A stretch of 64,000 nt of DNA from the NCBI RefSeq assembly GCF_002115825.1, contig NZ_JFJZ01000002.1, positions 62,001-126,000 on the forward strand, given 5' to 3'. Below, piece by piece: positions 35,985 to 45,204 of the stretch (positions are counted from its first letter, which is position 1; each line of letters begins with the position of its first letter). The position numbers were made by a program, and so were the translations under genes. Below the pieces are notes generated by a model, which searched no databases, was not told where the DNA came from, and worked only from the letters and a program-made list of their open reading frames with translations. Source of the DNA: Thalassospira sp. MCCC 1A01428. GTDB lineage: Bacteria; Pseudomonadota; Alphaproteobacteria; Rhodospirillales; Thalassospiraceae.

Positions 35985-36743
35985 ATGTATATGATGTATG
36001 TCGATGAGAGTGGGGATTCGGGGGTGTCTACCCTACAGACGAATCACTTTATTCTTACTGGTTTGGTGATACATGAAACAAGATGGCATGATTTCATTGA
36101 TGTTCTTTTGAATATGAAGAAGACATTCAAGAGCGTTTATGGTTTGCCTATGAGGACAGAGATCCATGCTTCAGAGTATCTTAGAAAACCAGTGCATGAT
36201 ATTGAAAAGCATAAGCGTCTATCAATATTGAGAAATGTTGTTGATGAAGTTGCTAAATATGACTTTATATCGATAACTAATATTGTTGTGAGAAAGCAAG
36301 ATAAGTCGGTTGACTATGATGTTTTTTTGAGAGCATGGCAGGTTCTTTTTCAAAGATTTGAAAATACATTAAGGAACGGAAATTTTCCAGGTGGGTATCG
36401 TGATGATTACGGACAAGTATTCACTGATGCTACATCTGGAGAAAAGTTAATAAAACTTATGAGAAAAATGTCTGTATACAACCCTGTGCCGAATAGACTT
36501 GAATATGGTGGTGGCTATCGTAATCTGCCTATTCGTAGAATTATTGAAGATCCTCATGAGAAAGATTCTAGAAACTCACTTCCGATTCAAGTTTGTGATG
36601 TTTGTGCTTATTTCTTACAGCAGTATTACTCGCCAAACGGGTATATTCGGCGAAAAAGAGCATCGAAATATTTTGAGCGGCTTGATCCGGTGTTGAATAA
36701 GCGGGCAAGTGTTGCTCATCCAATGGGGATAGTTGAGATTTAA
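35985..36743 (+). CDS. DUF3800-family protein, probably acquired
   Basis: A 252-residue protein beginning MYMMYVDESGDSG; the VDESG motif and the C-terminal IQVCDVCAYF motif (acidic residues of a putative RNase H-like site) identify DUF3800. TEIHASEYLR lies between. No signal peptide or membrane helix. Composition is the striking feature: many stretches are near one-third G+C against about half around it, and codon use favours A/T endings. Members occur sporadically, often near mobile or defence genes, and are not characterised biochemically as far as I know. No partner gene or transposase is present. Confidence 0.8.
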   Translation: MYMMYVDESGDSGVSTLQTNHFILTGLVIHETRWHDFIDVLLNMKKTFKSVYGLPMRTEIHASEYLRKPVHDIEKHKRLSILRNVVDEVAKYDFISITNIVVRKQDKSVDYDVFLRAWQVLFQRFENTLRNGNFPGGYRDDYGQVFTDATSGEKLIKLMRKMSVYNPVPNRLEYGGGYRNLPIRRIIEDPHEKDSRNSLPIQVCDVCAYFLQQYYSPNGYIRRKRASKYFERLDPVLNKRASVAHPMGIVEI

Positions 36744-36751
36744 AAAGAAAG

Positions 36752-36773
36752 GGCGGGAGTGTTACCTCCCGCC
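36752..36773. terminator. Hairpin after the DUF3800 gene
   Basis: GGCGGGAG (36752-36759) and CTCCCGCC (36766-36773) form an 8-bp GC-rich stem 8 bases past the stop. The T-rich tract is on the minus-strand side, so termination of the plus-strand gene may be partial. Confidence 0.55.
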
Positions 36774-36896
36774 GGAAAGATCCTACTACCAAGTTAGGCT
36801 TGGGTTCAGATCTTGTTTAAAATATACATTAAAATTCCAATAAAATCAATTAATTAATATTGATTCGTTTCAATGGCTTAAGAGTCAAGGGTCTTT

Positions 36897-38306
36897 TCAT
36901 GCCCGATAAAGTTTATGCACGTTATCGCCGGTTTGGGCCGGGAGATAGACGGTAAAGACTGACCCCTTCCCCACTTCGCTATCAATGATCATGGTGCCGC
37001 GATGGCGTTGCACCAGATGTTTGACGATGGCCAGGCCCAGGCCGGTGCCGCCCACTGCACGCGAACGCGCGGTATCAACACGGTAAAACCGTTCGGTCAG
37101 GCGGGGCAGATGTTCGCGGGCAATACCGTCGGACTGATCACATACCGAAACGGCCATGATGCGGTTGTGACGATAGCGCGCAAGTGCTGCTGGCGGGTTT
37201 GTTACCAGGCCGATTTTGACATCGACCGTGCTGTCCTGATGGCCGTATTTGATGGCGTTTTCGATCAGATTCTGGAAAACCTGAACCAGTTCCTTTTCCT
37301 CGCCAATCGTTGTTGTCTGATCCAGCGTCGATGTGACGCGGATATTCATGTTTTTGGCGTCGGCCTTTACCTTCAAACCTGCGGCAACCTTGTCAATGAT
37401 GGTGGCAACATCACAATCATTTGACGGTGGGGTATGTTCGTTCAGCTCGATCCGGGCCAGGGACAGCAAATCCTCGACCAGACTTTGCATGCGCTGGGCC
37501 TGGTCGCGCATCACGGGCAAAAACTGGCCCAAAGCATCGGGGTCGTCCTTGGCCGGGCCTTCAAGGGTTTCGATAAAACCGAGCAAAACCGATAATGGTG
37601 TGCGCAATTCATGCCCGGCATCGGCGGCAAAATCGGCGCGCATCTGTTCAACCTTGCGCAGTTCGGTAAGGTCGCTAAACGATAAAACAAAATTCCGATT
37701 GCCGGTTCCGGCGGGCAAATGGGCGGTTAGCACATCAAAATGGCGCTGGGCGTCGCTGGCAACGACAAATTCGGTATGTTGGAGGGTACGGCGGCCCGAT
37801 GACACCATATCAAAAGCATCAAGCAAAATGGGATCACGGATAAAGCGCGTCAGGTCGTGCCCGGTTTCCAGATTATGAAACAGCGACTTTGCCGCCTGGT
37901 TAAACCCGGTAACAGTGCGCTGGCGGTTTACCATCACCACCGGATTTGGCAAATGATCCAGAATTTCGGCATCGGTATTGGTTTGGGCTTCCAGGGTCAG
38001 GATGCGTTCGCGAAAGGCCGCCGTGATCTGGCTGTAAAGCGATGAAAGTTCGGAGGCTGCCTCGAACGAGAGGTGCTGGGGCGGGGTGCCGCGAAAATGG
38101 TCGCGCAGGGTCGCGGCATAGCGCGCCACACTGCGCAGATCCTTGAAATAAATTCGCAAAATGCCAATGACACCGGCATAGGCGGCCACAGCGCACACCA
38201 CAGCGATACCCCAGGTGATCTGATCCGTTGCCGCCAGTAATATCATAATGGCAGAAGGGGGCACGTTCAGTGCGAATGCGGTTGCAAGCAATTGCCGGAA
38301 GCCCAA
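36897..38306 (-). CDS. phoR: PhoR-like sensor histidine kinase
   Basis: A 469-residue membrane kinase. Two membrane helices (about residues 7-25 and 32-52) without a large periplasmic loop are followed by a HAMP-like linker, a PAS domain (about 115-215), HisKA with the phospho-accepting histidine in FAADAGHELRTPL (H232), and a HATPase with NLIENAIKYG and VGGTGLGLAIVKHLVQRHRG. This architecture and the GFIETLEGP motif are typical of phosphate-sensing PhoR. No phoB or pst genes are next to it here, so the phosphate role rests on similarity. Confidence 0.82.
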   Translation of the reverse strand: MGFRQLLATAFALNVPPSAIMILLAATDQITWGIAVVCAVAAYAGVIGILRIYFKDLRSVARYAATLRDHFRGTPPQHLSFEAASELSSLYSQITAAFRERILTLEAQTNTDAEILDHLPNPVVMVNRQRTVTGFNQAAKSLFHNLETGHDLTRFIRDPILLDAFDMVSSGRRTLQHTEFVVASDAQRHFDVLTAHLPAGTGNRNFVLSFSDLTELRKVEQMRADFAADAGHELRTPLSVLLGFIETLEGPAKDDPDALGQFLPVMRDQAQRMQSLVEDLLSLARIELNEHTPPSNDCDVATIIDKVAAGLKVKADAKNMNIRVTSTLDQTTTIGEEKELVQVFQNLIENAIKYGHQDSTVDVKIGLVTNPPAALARYRHNRIMAVSVCDQSDGIAREHLPRLTERFYRVDTARSRAVGGTGLGLAIVKHLVQRHRGTMIIDSEVGKGSVFTVYLPAQTGDNVHKLYRA

Positions 38307-38451
38307 GCGATTCTCCAGATCATAATGGCGGCAGAAATTTGCCTGATATACGAATAATTTTGCCTAACATGATGATGTCTTCGCGAATATCAAATCAACT
38401 TTAAATGACAGTTTTCAATTCGTTGAAATGTTTCGTGTTTTTCATATGAAA

Positions 38452-38484
38452 AAACCGCCCCGCGCAAAAACGGGGCGGTTTGAA
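38452..38484 (-). terminator. Intrinsic terminator of the rutE-like gene
   Basis: AAACCGCCCCG (38452-38462) and CGGGGCGGTTT (38471-38481) form a perfect 11-bp stem, with a T-run on the minus strand 27 bases beyond the stop. Confidence 0.88.
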
Positions 38485-38507
38485 GCGGAGTCGCCGATGT
38501 TTTTGGC

Positions 38508-39089
38508 CTAAATGATGCTAGCCCCGTCATTAAATGCCAGGCGCGGGCTGCGATCAAACAGTTTCGATGCGTCGCCATAACCGATATTGACCATGAAATT
38601 GGTTTTGATTGTTGTGCCAGCGAAAAATTCGCCATCCACACCATCGGCATCAAAGCCCGACATCGGCCCGCAATCCAGCCCAAGGCTGCGCAAGGCCAGA
38701 ATCAGATAGGCGCCCTGCAAACTGCCATTACGAAAGGCGGTGGCTTTGATCAAATCGTCGTTTCCGGCAAACCACGACCGGGCATCAGCATGGGGGAAAA
38801 GCTGCGGCAGTTTTTCGTAAAACGCCATATCCATGCCGATAATGGCCGTTACCGGTGCAGCCATGGTTTTGGCGGCGTTGCCTTCGGACATAAACGGTTT
38901 GAGGCGGTCCTTGGCGGCTTCGCTTTGTACAAACACCACACGCATCGGTTCACAATTGGCACTGGTCGGCCCCATTACGGCCAGGTCCCACGCCTTGTGC
39001 AGAAGGTCCGTATCCACCTTTTTGTCCAGCCAGCCATTGTGGGTCCGGGCCTTGTTAAACAGAACATCAAGGGCTTTTTGATCAATCAT
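38508..39089 (-). CDS. Malonic semialdehyde reductase RutE / nitroreductase-family protein
   Basis: A 193-residue FMN-dependent protein. The [38 protein letters not shown] and [18 protein letters not shown] segments parallel E. coli RutE, which reduces 3-oxopropanoate (malonic semialdehyde) in pyrimidine breakdown. None of the other rut genes is nearby, so it may serve another aldehyde or nitro substrate. Single gene with its own terminator. Confidence 0.85.
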   Translation of the reverse strand: MIDQKALDVLFNKARTHNGWLDKKVDTDLLHKAWDLAVMGPTSANCEPMRVVFVQSEAAKDRLKPFMSEGNAAKTMAAPVTAIIGMDMAFYEKLPQLFPHADARSWFAGNDDLIKATAFRNGSLQGAYLILALRSLGLDCGPMSGFDADGVDGEFFAGTTIKTNFMVNIGYGDASKLFDRSPRLAFNDGASII

Positions 39090-39473
39090 GACGAGGTTTC
39101 CTTAAAGCGTTTTAGTTGCAATGGACCTAGCCTAGGTAATTAAAACGGCAATGAGAAGGCCGGAATTATGATCTTTGCCCTGTGCGGGCCGTTTGCCGGT
39201 GCCCGGTATTCAGATTGCCCGGGATCATGATGCCCGTCGGTGCGTTATGACAGGGTGGTATAGGGCGGCGGGGTTTCAGAAGCATCCGTATAATGTATCG
39301 CCGAAACGACAGAATGAACATTGTGCCTTGCCACAATATCGCGACAATGGGGCTGTTGAATATCACCGACAGCGATGCACACATCATTGAATGGCATGGA
39401 TATTTAGATGCAGACTGATAAAATTATCCCCGCTTGCGGTACTTTGGGCAAAGACGGGATGAAAGGGCATTAT
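39090..39473. other. Gap between rutE-like and deacetylase genes
   Basis: About 380 bases between divergent starts, presumably holding both promoters. A longer upstream start for the deacetylase (39408) would shorten it. No other feature is convincing. Confidence 0.4.
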
Positions 39474-40574
39474 ATGCGTGGCGCGCTTTTGACAGCAGCG
39501 ACTGCACTGGCCTTTATTCTGGCGGCGCCGGCACAGGCGCAAAATGCGCAAACGCCACAAACCGGACAAACCGCGCCAGCCACCGACACCCGGAATACAG
39601 CACCGGCCAAATCGACGGCGGAATCTGCATCGGCTGTCGTGTTTATGTATCACCGCTTTGACGAAGGTGAATATCCCTCGACCAATACACGGGTGGACCA
39701 GCTGTCGGCGCATATCGCTGAACTGGGCAAAGCCAAATATCATGTGATGGATACGGGTGAGATTGTGTCGGCTATTGCCAATGGCACAGCCCTGCCCGAC
39801 CGGACCATCGGTATTACGGTCGATGATGCCTATCGTACTTTTTACAATGTCGCGTGGCCGATGTTTAAAAAGGCGGGTTTGCCGGTGACGGTTTTTGTAT
39901 CCACAAGCCAGCTTGATGCCGGTTATGACAGCTATATGACCTGGGACATGCTGCGCGACCTGGTGAAGCAGGGGGTCAAAGTGGGCGGTCATAGTGACAG
40001 CCATGCCCATTTATCATCGGTGCCAATTGCGCAAACCAAAGCCGAACTGGAAAAATCTGCCAAACGTTTCAAACAGGAACTGGGTTTTGTACCGGATCTG
40101 TTTGCATATCCTTACGGCGAAGCGGATACCGACGTGCAGCAGGCCGTGCGTGATGCCGGGTATAAGGCAGCGTTTGGTCAGCAAAGCGGCGGGTTTGATA
40201 AATCCGCTGATATGTTCTATTTGCCGCGTTTTGCCCTGAACGAACATTATGGATCGCTTGACCGGTTTGAACTGGCGGCAAATTCATTGCCACTTGATGT
40301 AAGCGACCTGACACCGGCCAATTATACCCTGCAGCGAAACCCGCCCGCCTTTGGCTTTACCTTGCTAAAGCCAACCAATGATGTGAAATGTTATCCGTCC
40401 GAAGGAGCCGCCACCATGAGCCGACTTGGCGATGAACGGGTGGAAGTGCGCCTTGACGGCCCTGTTTCACCGGGGCGCTGGCGGATAAATTGCACGGCTG
40501 GCGGGCCTGATGGCCGGTGGCGCTGGCTGGGAATGCTTTATACCGTGCCCAAAGATATCAAGACATCTGGCTGA
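39474..40574 (+). CDS. Exported polysaccharide deacetylase family protein
   Basis: A 366-residue protein from the ATG at 39474 (AAGGG upstream; an ATG at 39408 is also in frame). It has a signal peptide (LLTAATALAFILAAPAQAQ) and a Gln/Thr/Pro-rich linker. The NodB-type domain shows FMYHRFDEGEYPS, GITVDDAYRTFY (metal and catalytic aspartates), VGGHSDSHAHLSS (histidine pair) and FAYPYGEADTDV. A C-terminal beta-rich part (about 270-366) ends in a TAGGPDGRWRWLGMLY strand. The substrate may be a cell-envelope polysaccharide; unknown. Confidence 0.88.
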   Translation: MRGALLTAATALAFILAAPAQAQNAQTPQTGQTAPATDTRNTAPAKSTAESASAVVFMYHRFDEGEYPSTNTRVDQLSAHIAELGKAKYHVMDTGEIVSAIANGTALPDRTIGITVDDAYRTFYNVAWPMFKKAGLPVTVFVSTSQLDAGYDSYMTWDMLRDLVKQGVKVGGHSDSHAHLSSVPIAQTKAELEKSAKRFKQELGFVPDLFAYPYGEADTDVQQAVRDAGYKAAFGQQSGGFDKSADMFYLPRFALNEHYGSLDRFELAANSLPLDVSDLTPANYTLQRNPPAFGFTLLKPTNDVKCYPSEGAATMSRLGDERVEVRLDGPVSPGRWRINCTAGGPDGRWRWLGMLYTVPKDIKTSG

Positions 40575-40659
40575 TTTGGCATAAATGCCTTTCTACGGTT
40601 ATATTTCGTTTTTTTCTGTTAAATAACGGCTATTGCGTGTTGAACCGCAACGCGCTAGG

Positions 40660-40668
40660 TTATCCACA
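40660..40668 (+). promoter_or_regulatory. Perfect DnaA box upstream of coaBC-dut
   Basis: TTATCCACA, 31 bases before the coaBC start. It is an exact consensus box, the only one I noticed outside the origin. Chance occurrence is possible. Confidence 0.5.
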
Positions 40669-40698
40669 CTTCGATAACGTAGATAATGGCTAACCACA

Positions 40699-41919
40699 GT
40701 GCTGACAGGAAAAAACATACTTTTGATCATCTCGGGCGGTATTGCCGCCTATAAGGTGTTGGAAGTCATCCGTCGTTTGCGCGATCAGGGGGCATCGATT
40801 CGTGCCATTCTGACCAAGGGTGGAGCCGAATTTGTCACCCCGCTGTCGGTGGCGGCGTTAACCGAAAACAAGGTTTACCAGGATCTTTTTTCCCTGACAG
40901 ATGAAGCCGAGATGGGCCACATTCGCCTGTCACGCGAGGCAGATCTGGTTCTGGTGGCCCCCGCCAGTGCCGATTTACTGGCAAAAATGGCGGCAGGTAT
41001 GGCCAATGATCTGGCAACCACCGCCCTTTTGGCAACCAACAAGCCGGTGCTGGTTGCACCCACCATGAATGTCGAAATGTGGAACCATGCCGCGACGCAG
41101 GCCAATATTGCCACGCTGGAAAGCCGGGGCATTTTGCGCATTGGCCCGGCGGGTGGCGATCTGGCGTGTGGGGAAACCGGTACCGGGCGTTTGGCCGAAC
41201 CTGCCGAAATTATTGCCGCTGTTCAAAATTTCTTTGCTCAGCAAGACGGCCCCAAACCCCTGGCGGGCAAAAAAGCCGTGGTCACCAGTGGCCCGACACA
41301 TGAACCGATTGATCCGGTACGCTTTATTGCCAATCGATCCTCGGGCAAGCAGGGCCATGCCATTGCCGCCGAACTGGCCCGCGCCGGGGCCGATGTCACA
41401 CTGGTTAGTGGCCCGGTAACATTGGCTGACCCGGCCGGGGTTCGCATGGTACGGGTGGAAACAGCCCAGGAAATGCTGACTGCCGTTCAGGGCCAGTTAC
41501 CTGTCGATATTGCGGTCTGCGCTGCGGCGGTGGCCGATTGGCGGGTTTTGCATCAGGCGGATCAGAAACTTAAAAAATCCGGCGATGGTGTTATCCCCGC
41601 CCTGCAATTTGCCGAAAATCCCGATATTCTGGCAACCATCAGTCAAGACGGGCCAAATCGCCCGTCACTGGTGGTGGGCTTTGCCGCCGAAACCGAAAAA
41701 GTGGTCGATCATGCCCGTGCCAAACGTGACCGCAAGGGATGTGACTGGATATTGGCCAATAATGTCGCCCCCGAAACGGGCACCTTTGGGGGTGATGACA
41801 ACGAAATTCATTTGATTGGCGGTTCTGACCCGGCCCGCGACGAAATTTGGCCCCGGCAAAGCAAAACCGGTGTCGCCCGATCGCTGGTGGCGCGGATTAC
41901 CCGCCATTTTAACCCTTAA
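40699..41919 (+). CDS. coaBC: Bifunctional phosphopantothenoylcysteine decarboxylase / phosphopantothenate-cysteine ligase
   Basis: Two successive steps of coenzyme A synthesis in one 406-residue protein, starting with GTG at 40699. The CoaC flavoprotein half (about 1-185) shows ILLIISGGIAAYKVLEVIRR, the active-site histidine in EMGHIRLSREADLVLVAPAS and the PTMNVEMW motif. The CoaB half (about 190-406) shows VVTSGPTHEPIDPVRFIANR and SSGKQGHAIAAELARAGADV, then CAAAVADWR. Followed by dut after about 70 bases, a pairing common in proteobacteria. Confidence 0.96.
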   Translation: MLTGKNILLIISGGIAAYKVLEVIRRLRDQGASIRAILTKGGAEFVTPLSVAALTENKVYQDLFSLTDEAEMGHIRLSREADLVLVAPASADLLAKMAAGMANDLATTALLATNKPVLVAPTMNVEMWNHAATQANIATLESRGILRIGPAGGDLACGETGTGRLAEPAEIIAAVQNFFAQQDGPKPLAGKKAVVTSGPTHEPIDPVRFIANRSSGKQGHAIAAELARAGADVTLVSGPVTLADPAGVRMVRVETAQEMLTAVQGQLPVDIAVCAAAVADWRVLHQADQKLKKSGDGVIPALQFAENPDILATISQDGPNRPSLVVGFAAETEKVVDHARAKRDRKGCDWILANNVAPETGTFGGDDNEIHLIGGSDPARDEIWPRQSKTGVARSLVARITRHFNP

Positions 41920-41988
41920 AACCAACCGGCCCGGAATGTCCTGTGTGGCAAACGGGGCGGATAAACAGATGCGATACAGGATACATAA

Positions 41989-42441
41989 ATGACCGGCTTA
42001 TCTGTGGATTTAAAAGTACTGGATCACGGGCAGGGATTGCCCCTGCCCGCTTATGCGACCGCACAGGCTGCTGCGGTTGATCTGGTTGCCGCCATTGAAG
42101 ATGTGCTGGTAATTGAACCGGGTAAACGGGCCATGGTTGAAACCGGCATTGCCATTGCCCTGCCCGCCGGTTTTGAAGCCCAGGTGCGGCCCCGTTCCGG
42201 GCTGGCGGCAAAAAACGGTGTCACGGTTTTAAACAGCCCGGGCACGATTGATGCCGATTATCGCGGCGAGATCAAAGTCATTCTGGTTAATTTTGGTGAT
42301 GTGGCATTTCGCATTGAACGCGGTATGCGTATTGCGCAAATGGTGATCGCACCGGTCAGCCAGGTGGGCTGGAATGTGGTGGCGGATTTGGATGCAACCG
42401 ACCGTGGTGAAGGCGGTTTCGGGTCCACCGGCGTTGCATGA
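41989..42441 (+). CDS. dut: Deoxyuridine 5'-triphosphate nucleotidohydrolase
   Basis: Trimeric dUTPase that hydrolyses dUTP to dUMP, keeping uracil out of DNA and feeding thymidylate synthesis. It has 150 residues with motifs in order: [56 protein letters not shown] and the C-terminal [10 protein letters not shown] lid. Probably in an operon with coaBC. Confidence 0.97.
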   Translation: MTGLSVDLKVLDHGQGLPLPAYATAQAAAVDLVAAIEDVLVIEPGKRAMVETGIAIALPAGFEAQVRPRSGLAAKNGVTVLNSPGTIDADYRGEIKVILVNFGDVAFRIERGMRIAQMVIAPVSQVGWNVVADLDATDRGEGGFGSTGVA

Positions 42442-42518
42442 CCTGGCTGTAATTTGGTGCTCAACGCGGTTTTCGGGCTGCGATGACAGACATAATCGAG
42501 GGGAGCAAACGAGAGACG

Positions 42519-42974
42519 ATGCTTAAACTTTCAAAGAAGATGTTGTTTGCCATCGAAGCCGTGGTGGACATTGCCTATAATGCGGCGGGTGAACCGGTGC
42601 AAAGCCGCGATATTACCGCGCGCCAGGGCATTCCCAAACGCTATCTGGAACAGACCCTGCAGCAATTGGTGCGGGCGGATATTTTGACCGGTGTGCGGGG
42701 GCCGCGTGGTGGTTATCGTTTGGCGCGTGAACGTCGCCGTATTACCCTTGCCGATATTGTTTCGGTGATCCGGTCGATGGAAACATCGGATGATCCGATC
42801 GAGGATCCGGCAGGCTCGCCATTGGGCAAGGAAGTGGTTCGGCCCTTGTGGCGGGAATTGCAAGATACCATGATGCAGCAGCTTGAACTTATTACGGTCG
42901 AAGATTTGTGTAATCGTGCCCGCGATGCCGGGTTACGCAGCGGGATTGAAGAATCGCCAGATTTTATCATCTGA
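42519..42974 (+). CDS. Rrf2-family transcriptional regulator beside cysK
   Basis: A 151-residue winged-helix regulator from the ATG at 42519 (GAGGGGAG upstream). Seen: LSKKMLFAIEAVVDIAYNA, DITARQGIPKRYLEQTLQQL and the wing VRGPRGGYRLARERR. It lacks the three-cysteine cluster of IscR (only one cysteine, in EDLCNRARD), so it does not bind an Fe-S cluster in that way. Its position 205 bases before cysK and the missing cluster suggest a CymR-like role in sulfur/cysteine control, possibly by contact with CysK; this is inference. Confidence 0.88.
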   Translation: MLKLSKKMLFAIEAVVDIAYNAAGEPVQSRDITARQGIPKRYLEQTLQQLVRADILTGVRGPRGGYRLARERRRITLADIVSVIRSMETSDDPIEDPAGSPLGKEVVRPLWRELQDTMMQQLELITVEDLCNRARDAGLRSGIEESPDFII

Positions 42975-43101
42975 ATTTTTCATCCCGGTCTGGCTGTGCG
43001 ATATTTTCAAACCACAGAAAATTTTCGCATATCAGTTTGATTGCACATTTACGAAATTGCACCCCGGTGCAGAAAAACCGTAAATATTCCTTGTCGACCC
43101 T

Positions 43102-43130
43102 TTGACTTGCGGTAAACTCGGAATAAATAC
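43102..43130 (+). promoter_or_regulatory. Candidate cysK promoter
   Basis: TTGACT at 43102-43107 and an AT-rich TAAATAC at 43124-43130, with a 16-17 base spacer. This sits in an A/T-rich leader (43121-43160) unlike its surroundings that could also hold an Rrf2-protein site. Confidence 0.35.
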
Positions 43131-43179
43131 AAATACAATATGTGTTGATTTGTAATGCACACAAAAATGCGAGGAAATC

Positions 43180-44127
43180 ATGACTGAATTTCGCGGCAAG
43201 ATTTATGACAGCATCATCGACACCGTCGGTGCAACGCCGCTGGTTCGCCTTTCGCGGATTGCGGATGCCGAAGGTGCGAAAGCCGAGATTCTGGGCAAAC
43301 TGGAATTTTTCAACCCGCTGGCTTCGGTCAAGGATCGCATTGGCCTGGCAATGATCAATGCTGCCGAAAAAGACGGCAAAATCAAACCGGGTGCCACCCT
43401 TGTTGAACCGACATCGGGCAATACCGGCATTGCGCTGGCATTTGTTGCTGCGGCCAAGGGCTATAAGCTGATTTTGACTATGCCTGAAAGCATGTCGCTG
43501 GAACGGCGCAAAATGCTGATGTTGCTGGGCGCACAGATTGACCTGACCCCGGCAGCCAAAGGCATGAAGGGGGCTGTTGCCCGGGCCGAGGAACTGGTTG
43601 CTGAAATTGACGGTGCCGTCATGCTGCAACAGTTTGACAACCCGGCCAACCCGGAAATTCACCGCAACACCACTGCACAGGAAATTTTGAAAGATACCGA
43701 CGGCAAGGTTGACATTTTTGTTGCCGGTGTGGGCACGGGCGGCACGCTGACCGGTGTTGCCGATGTGTTGAAAAAACATAATCCCGATGTGCAGATCATT
43801 GCGGTTGAACCCGAAGACAGCCCGGTTATTTCAGGGGGCGCACCCGGCCCGCATAAAATTCAGGGCATTGGGGCAGGTTTTATTCCCGGTAACCTTGATA
43901 CCAAACTGATTGATCGGGTCATGACAATCGGCAATGAAACCGCGTTTTCAACGGCGCGAAAACTGGCCGCCCTTGAAGGTCTGCCGACCGGCATTTCCTC
44001 GGGCGCTGCGGTGGCCGCTGCCATCGAACTGGGCCAGATGCCGGAAAACGAAGGCAAGCGGATTGTCGTGATCATCCCGTCCTTTGCCGAACGTTACCTG
44101 TCGACCCCGCTGTTTGAAGGGCTGTAA
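43180..44127 (+). CDS. cysK: Cysteine synthase A (O-acetylserine sulfhydrylase)
   Basis: PLP enzyme that makes cysteine from O-acetylserine and sulfide. It has 315 residues. Seen: [20 protein letters not shown], the PLP lysine in [13 protein letters not shown] (K51), the substrate loop [14 protein letters not shown], the phosphate loop [15 protein letters not shown] and [14 protein letters not shown]. The GAGGAAATC leader gives a good ribosome site. A very strong terminator follows. Confidence 0.96.
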   Translation: MTEFRGKIYDSIIDTVGATPLVRLSRIADAEGAKAEILGKLEFFNPLASVKDRIGLAMINAAEKDGKIKPGATLVEPTSGNTGIALAFVAAAKGYKLILTMPESMSLERRKMLMLLGAQIDLTPAAKGMKGAVARAEELVAEIDGAVMLQQFDNPANPEIHRNTTAQEILKDTDGKVDIFVAGVGTGGTLTGVADVLKKHNPDVQIIAVEPEDSPVISGGAPGPHKIQGIGAGFIPGNLDTKLIDRVMTIGNETAFSTARKLAALEGLPTGISSGAAVAAAIELGQMPENEGKRIVVIIPSFAERYLSTPLFEGL

Positions 44128-44162
44128 GCCAGCCTTTTGCCCGTTGAGATGATTAAATAATA

Positions 44163-44207
44163 CAAGGCCCGGAAACATCGATGTTTCCGGGCCTTGTCAT
44201 TTTTTTG
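44163..44207 (+). terminator. Intrinsic terminator of cysK
   Basis: A 34-base perfect palindrome (44163-44196; arms begin CAAGGCCCGG and end CCGGGCCTTG) followed by TCATTTTTTT. Confidence 0.92.
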
Positions 44208-44403
44208 TCCGCTTTTATGTCCGGCAAATCGTTGCTGAGATATTGTTATATTACAATATGTTGTGTGAAATGGCGGCCCCTGGCATGTCCGGGTAAATGT
44301 TTGCTTGGCGGGCATGTTAATAAAACAGCGGGCATGCAAGTTTGTGGTTGAGCAATGGGGGGCTGCACCCTATCTGTAGGGCGGTAACCAGTGAGGCCTG
44401 AAT

Positions 44404-45204
44404 ATGGATTTTGACTTCAGCGACAGCGAAATACAGCGTTATGCACGCCATATTGTTTTAAAGGATGTGGGCGGCACCGGGCAGATGAAGCTGAAGCACG
44501 GGCGTGTGCTGGTGGTCGGTGCTGGTGGTTTGGGCTCGCCGCTGGCGATGTATCTGGCGGCGGCCGGTGTGGGCACGATTGGTATTGTTGATGACGATGT
44601 GGTCGAACTTTCCAACCTGCAACGCCAGATAGCCCATGGCATGGGCGACATTGGCACCCCCAAGGTCGACAGTGCGCGCGCGACGATGTTGAACATGAAT
44701 CCGGATGTCACGGTTCAGACGCATCAGATGCGGCTGAACGCCAAAAATGTTCAGGACCTGATCGCGCAATATGATGTGATTGCCGATGGATCAGATAATT
44801 TTGAAACCCGGTTTTTGCTAAACGATGCCTGCTATTTTGCCGGGAAAACCCTGGTTAGTGGTGCGGCATTACGCTTTGATGGGCAGGTTTCAACTTTTAA
44901 GGCGCATTTGGGTGCGCCGCATCCGTGCTATCGCTGTATTTATCATGCGCCACCCCCGGCTGATGCTATTCCTTCTTGCTCGCAAGGGGGTGTTTTAGGT
45001 GCGGTGGTGGGTACCATTGGCGGTATGCAGGCAACCGAAGTGCTTAAGGAACTGATGGGAATTGGCGACAGTTTGTCGGGACAATTGGTGATTGTTGATG
45101 CGCTTTCGGCCAGTTTTCGCAAAATCCGTGTTCCGCGTGATCCTGGCTGCCCACTTTGTTCTGAATCCGCAACAATTAAGGATTTAAGCTGCCATGAGCA
45201 TTAA
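44404..45204 (+). CDS. moeB: MoeB/ThiF-family adenylyltransferase
   Basis: E1-like enzyme that adenylates the C-terminus of a ubiquitin-like sulfur carrier (MoaD or ThiS). It has 266 residues. Seen: RYARHIVLKDVGGTGQMKL, the nucleotide loop VVGAGGLGSPLAMYLAAAG (about 38-56), VELSNLQRQI with the arginine finger, and ADGSDNFETRFLLNDAC. Zinc cysteines are CYRC (175, 178) and CPLC near the C-terminus, and IPSCSQGGVLG holds a cysteine at about 192. No rhodanese domain. MoeB versus ThiF is not settled by context. Its end overlaps the DsrE-like gene. Confidence 0.9.
   Translation: MDFDFSDSEIQRYARHIVLKDVGGTGQMKLKHGRVLVVGAGGLGSPLAMYLAAAGVGTIGIVDDDVVELSNLQRQIAHGMGDIGTPKVDSARATMLNMNPDVTVQTHQMRLNAKNVQDLIAQYDVIADGSDNFETRFLLNDACYFAGKTLVSGAALRFDGQVSTFKAHLGAPHPCYRCIYHAPPPADAIPSCSQGGVLGAVVGTIGGMQATEVLKELMGIGDSLSGQLVIVDALSASFRKIRVPRDPGCPLCSESATIKDLSCHEH

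Noticed and set aside
39384-40010. Minus-strand open frame of 208 codons antisense to the deacetylase
   Set aside because: The plus strand has a signal peptide and NodB motifs; this frame has none.
42967-43779. Minus-strand open frame of 270 codons antisense to cysK
   Set aside because: It is a reading-frame shadow of cysK, whose motifs are unmistakable.
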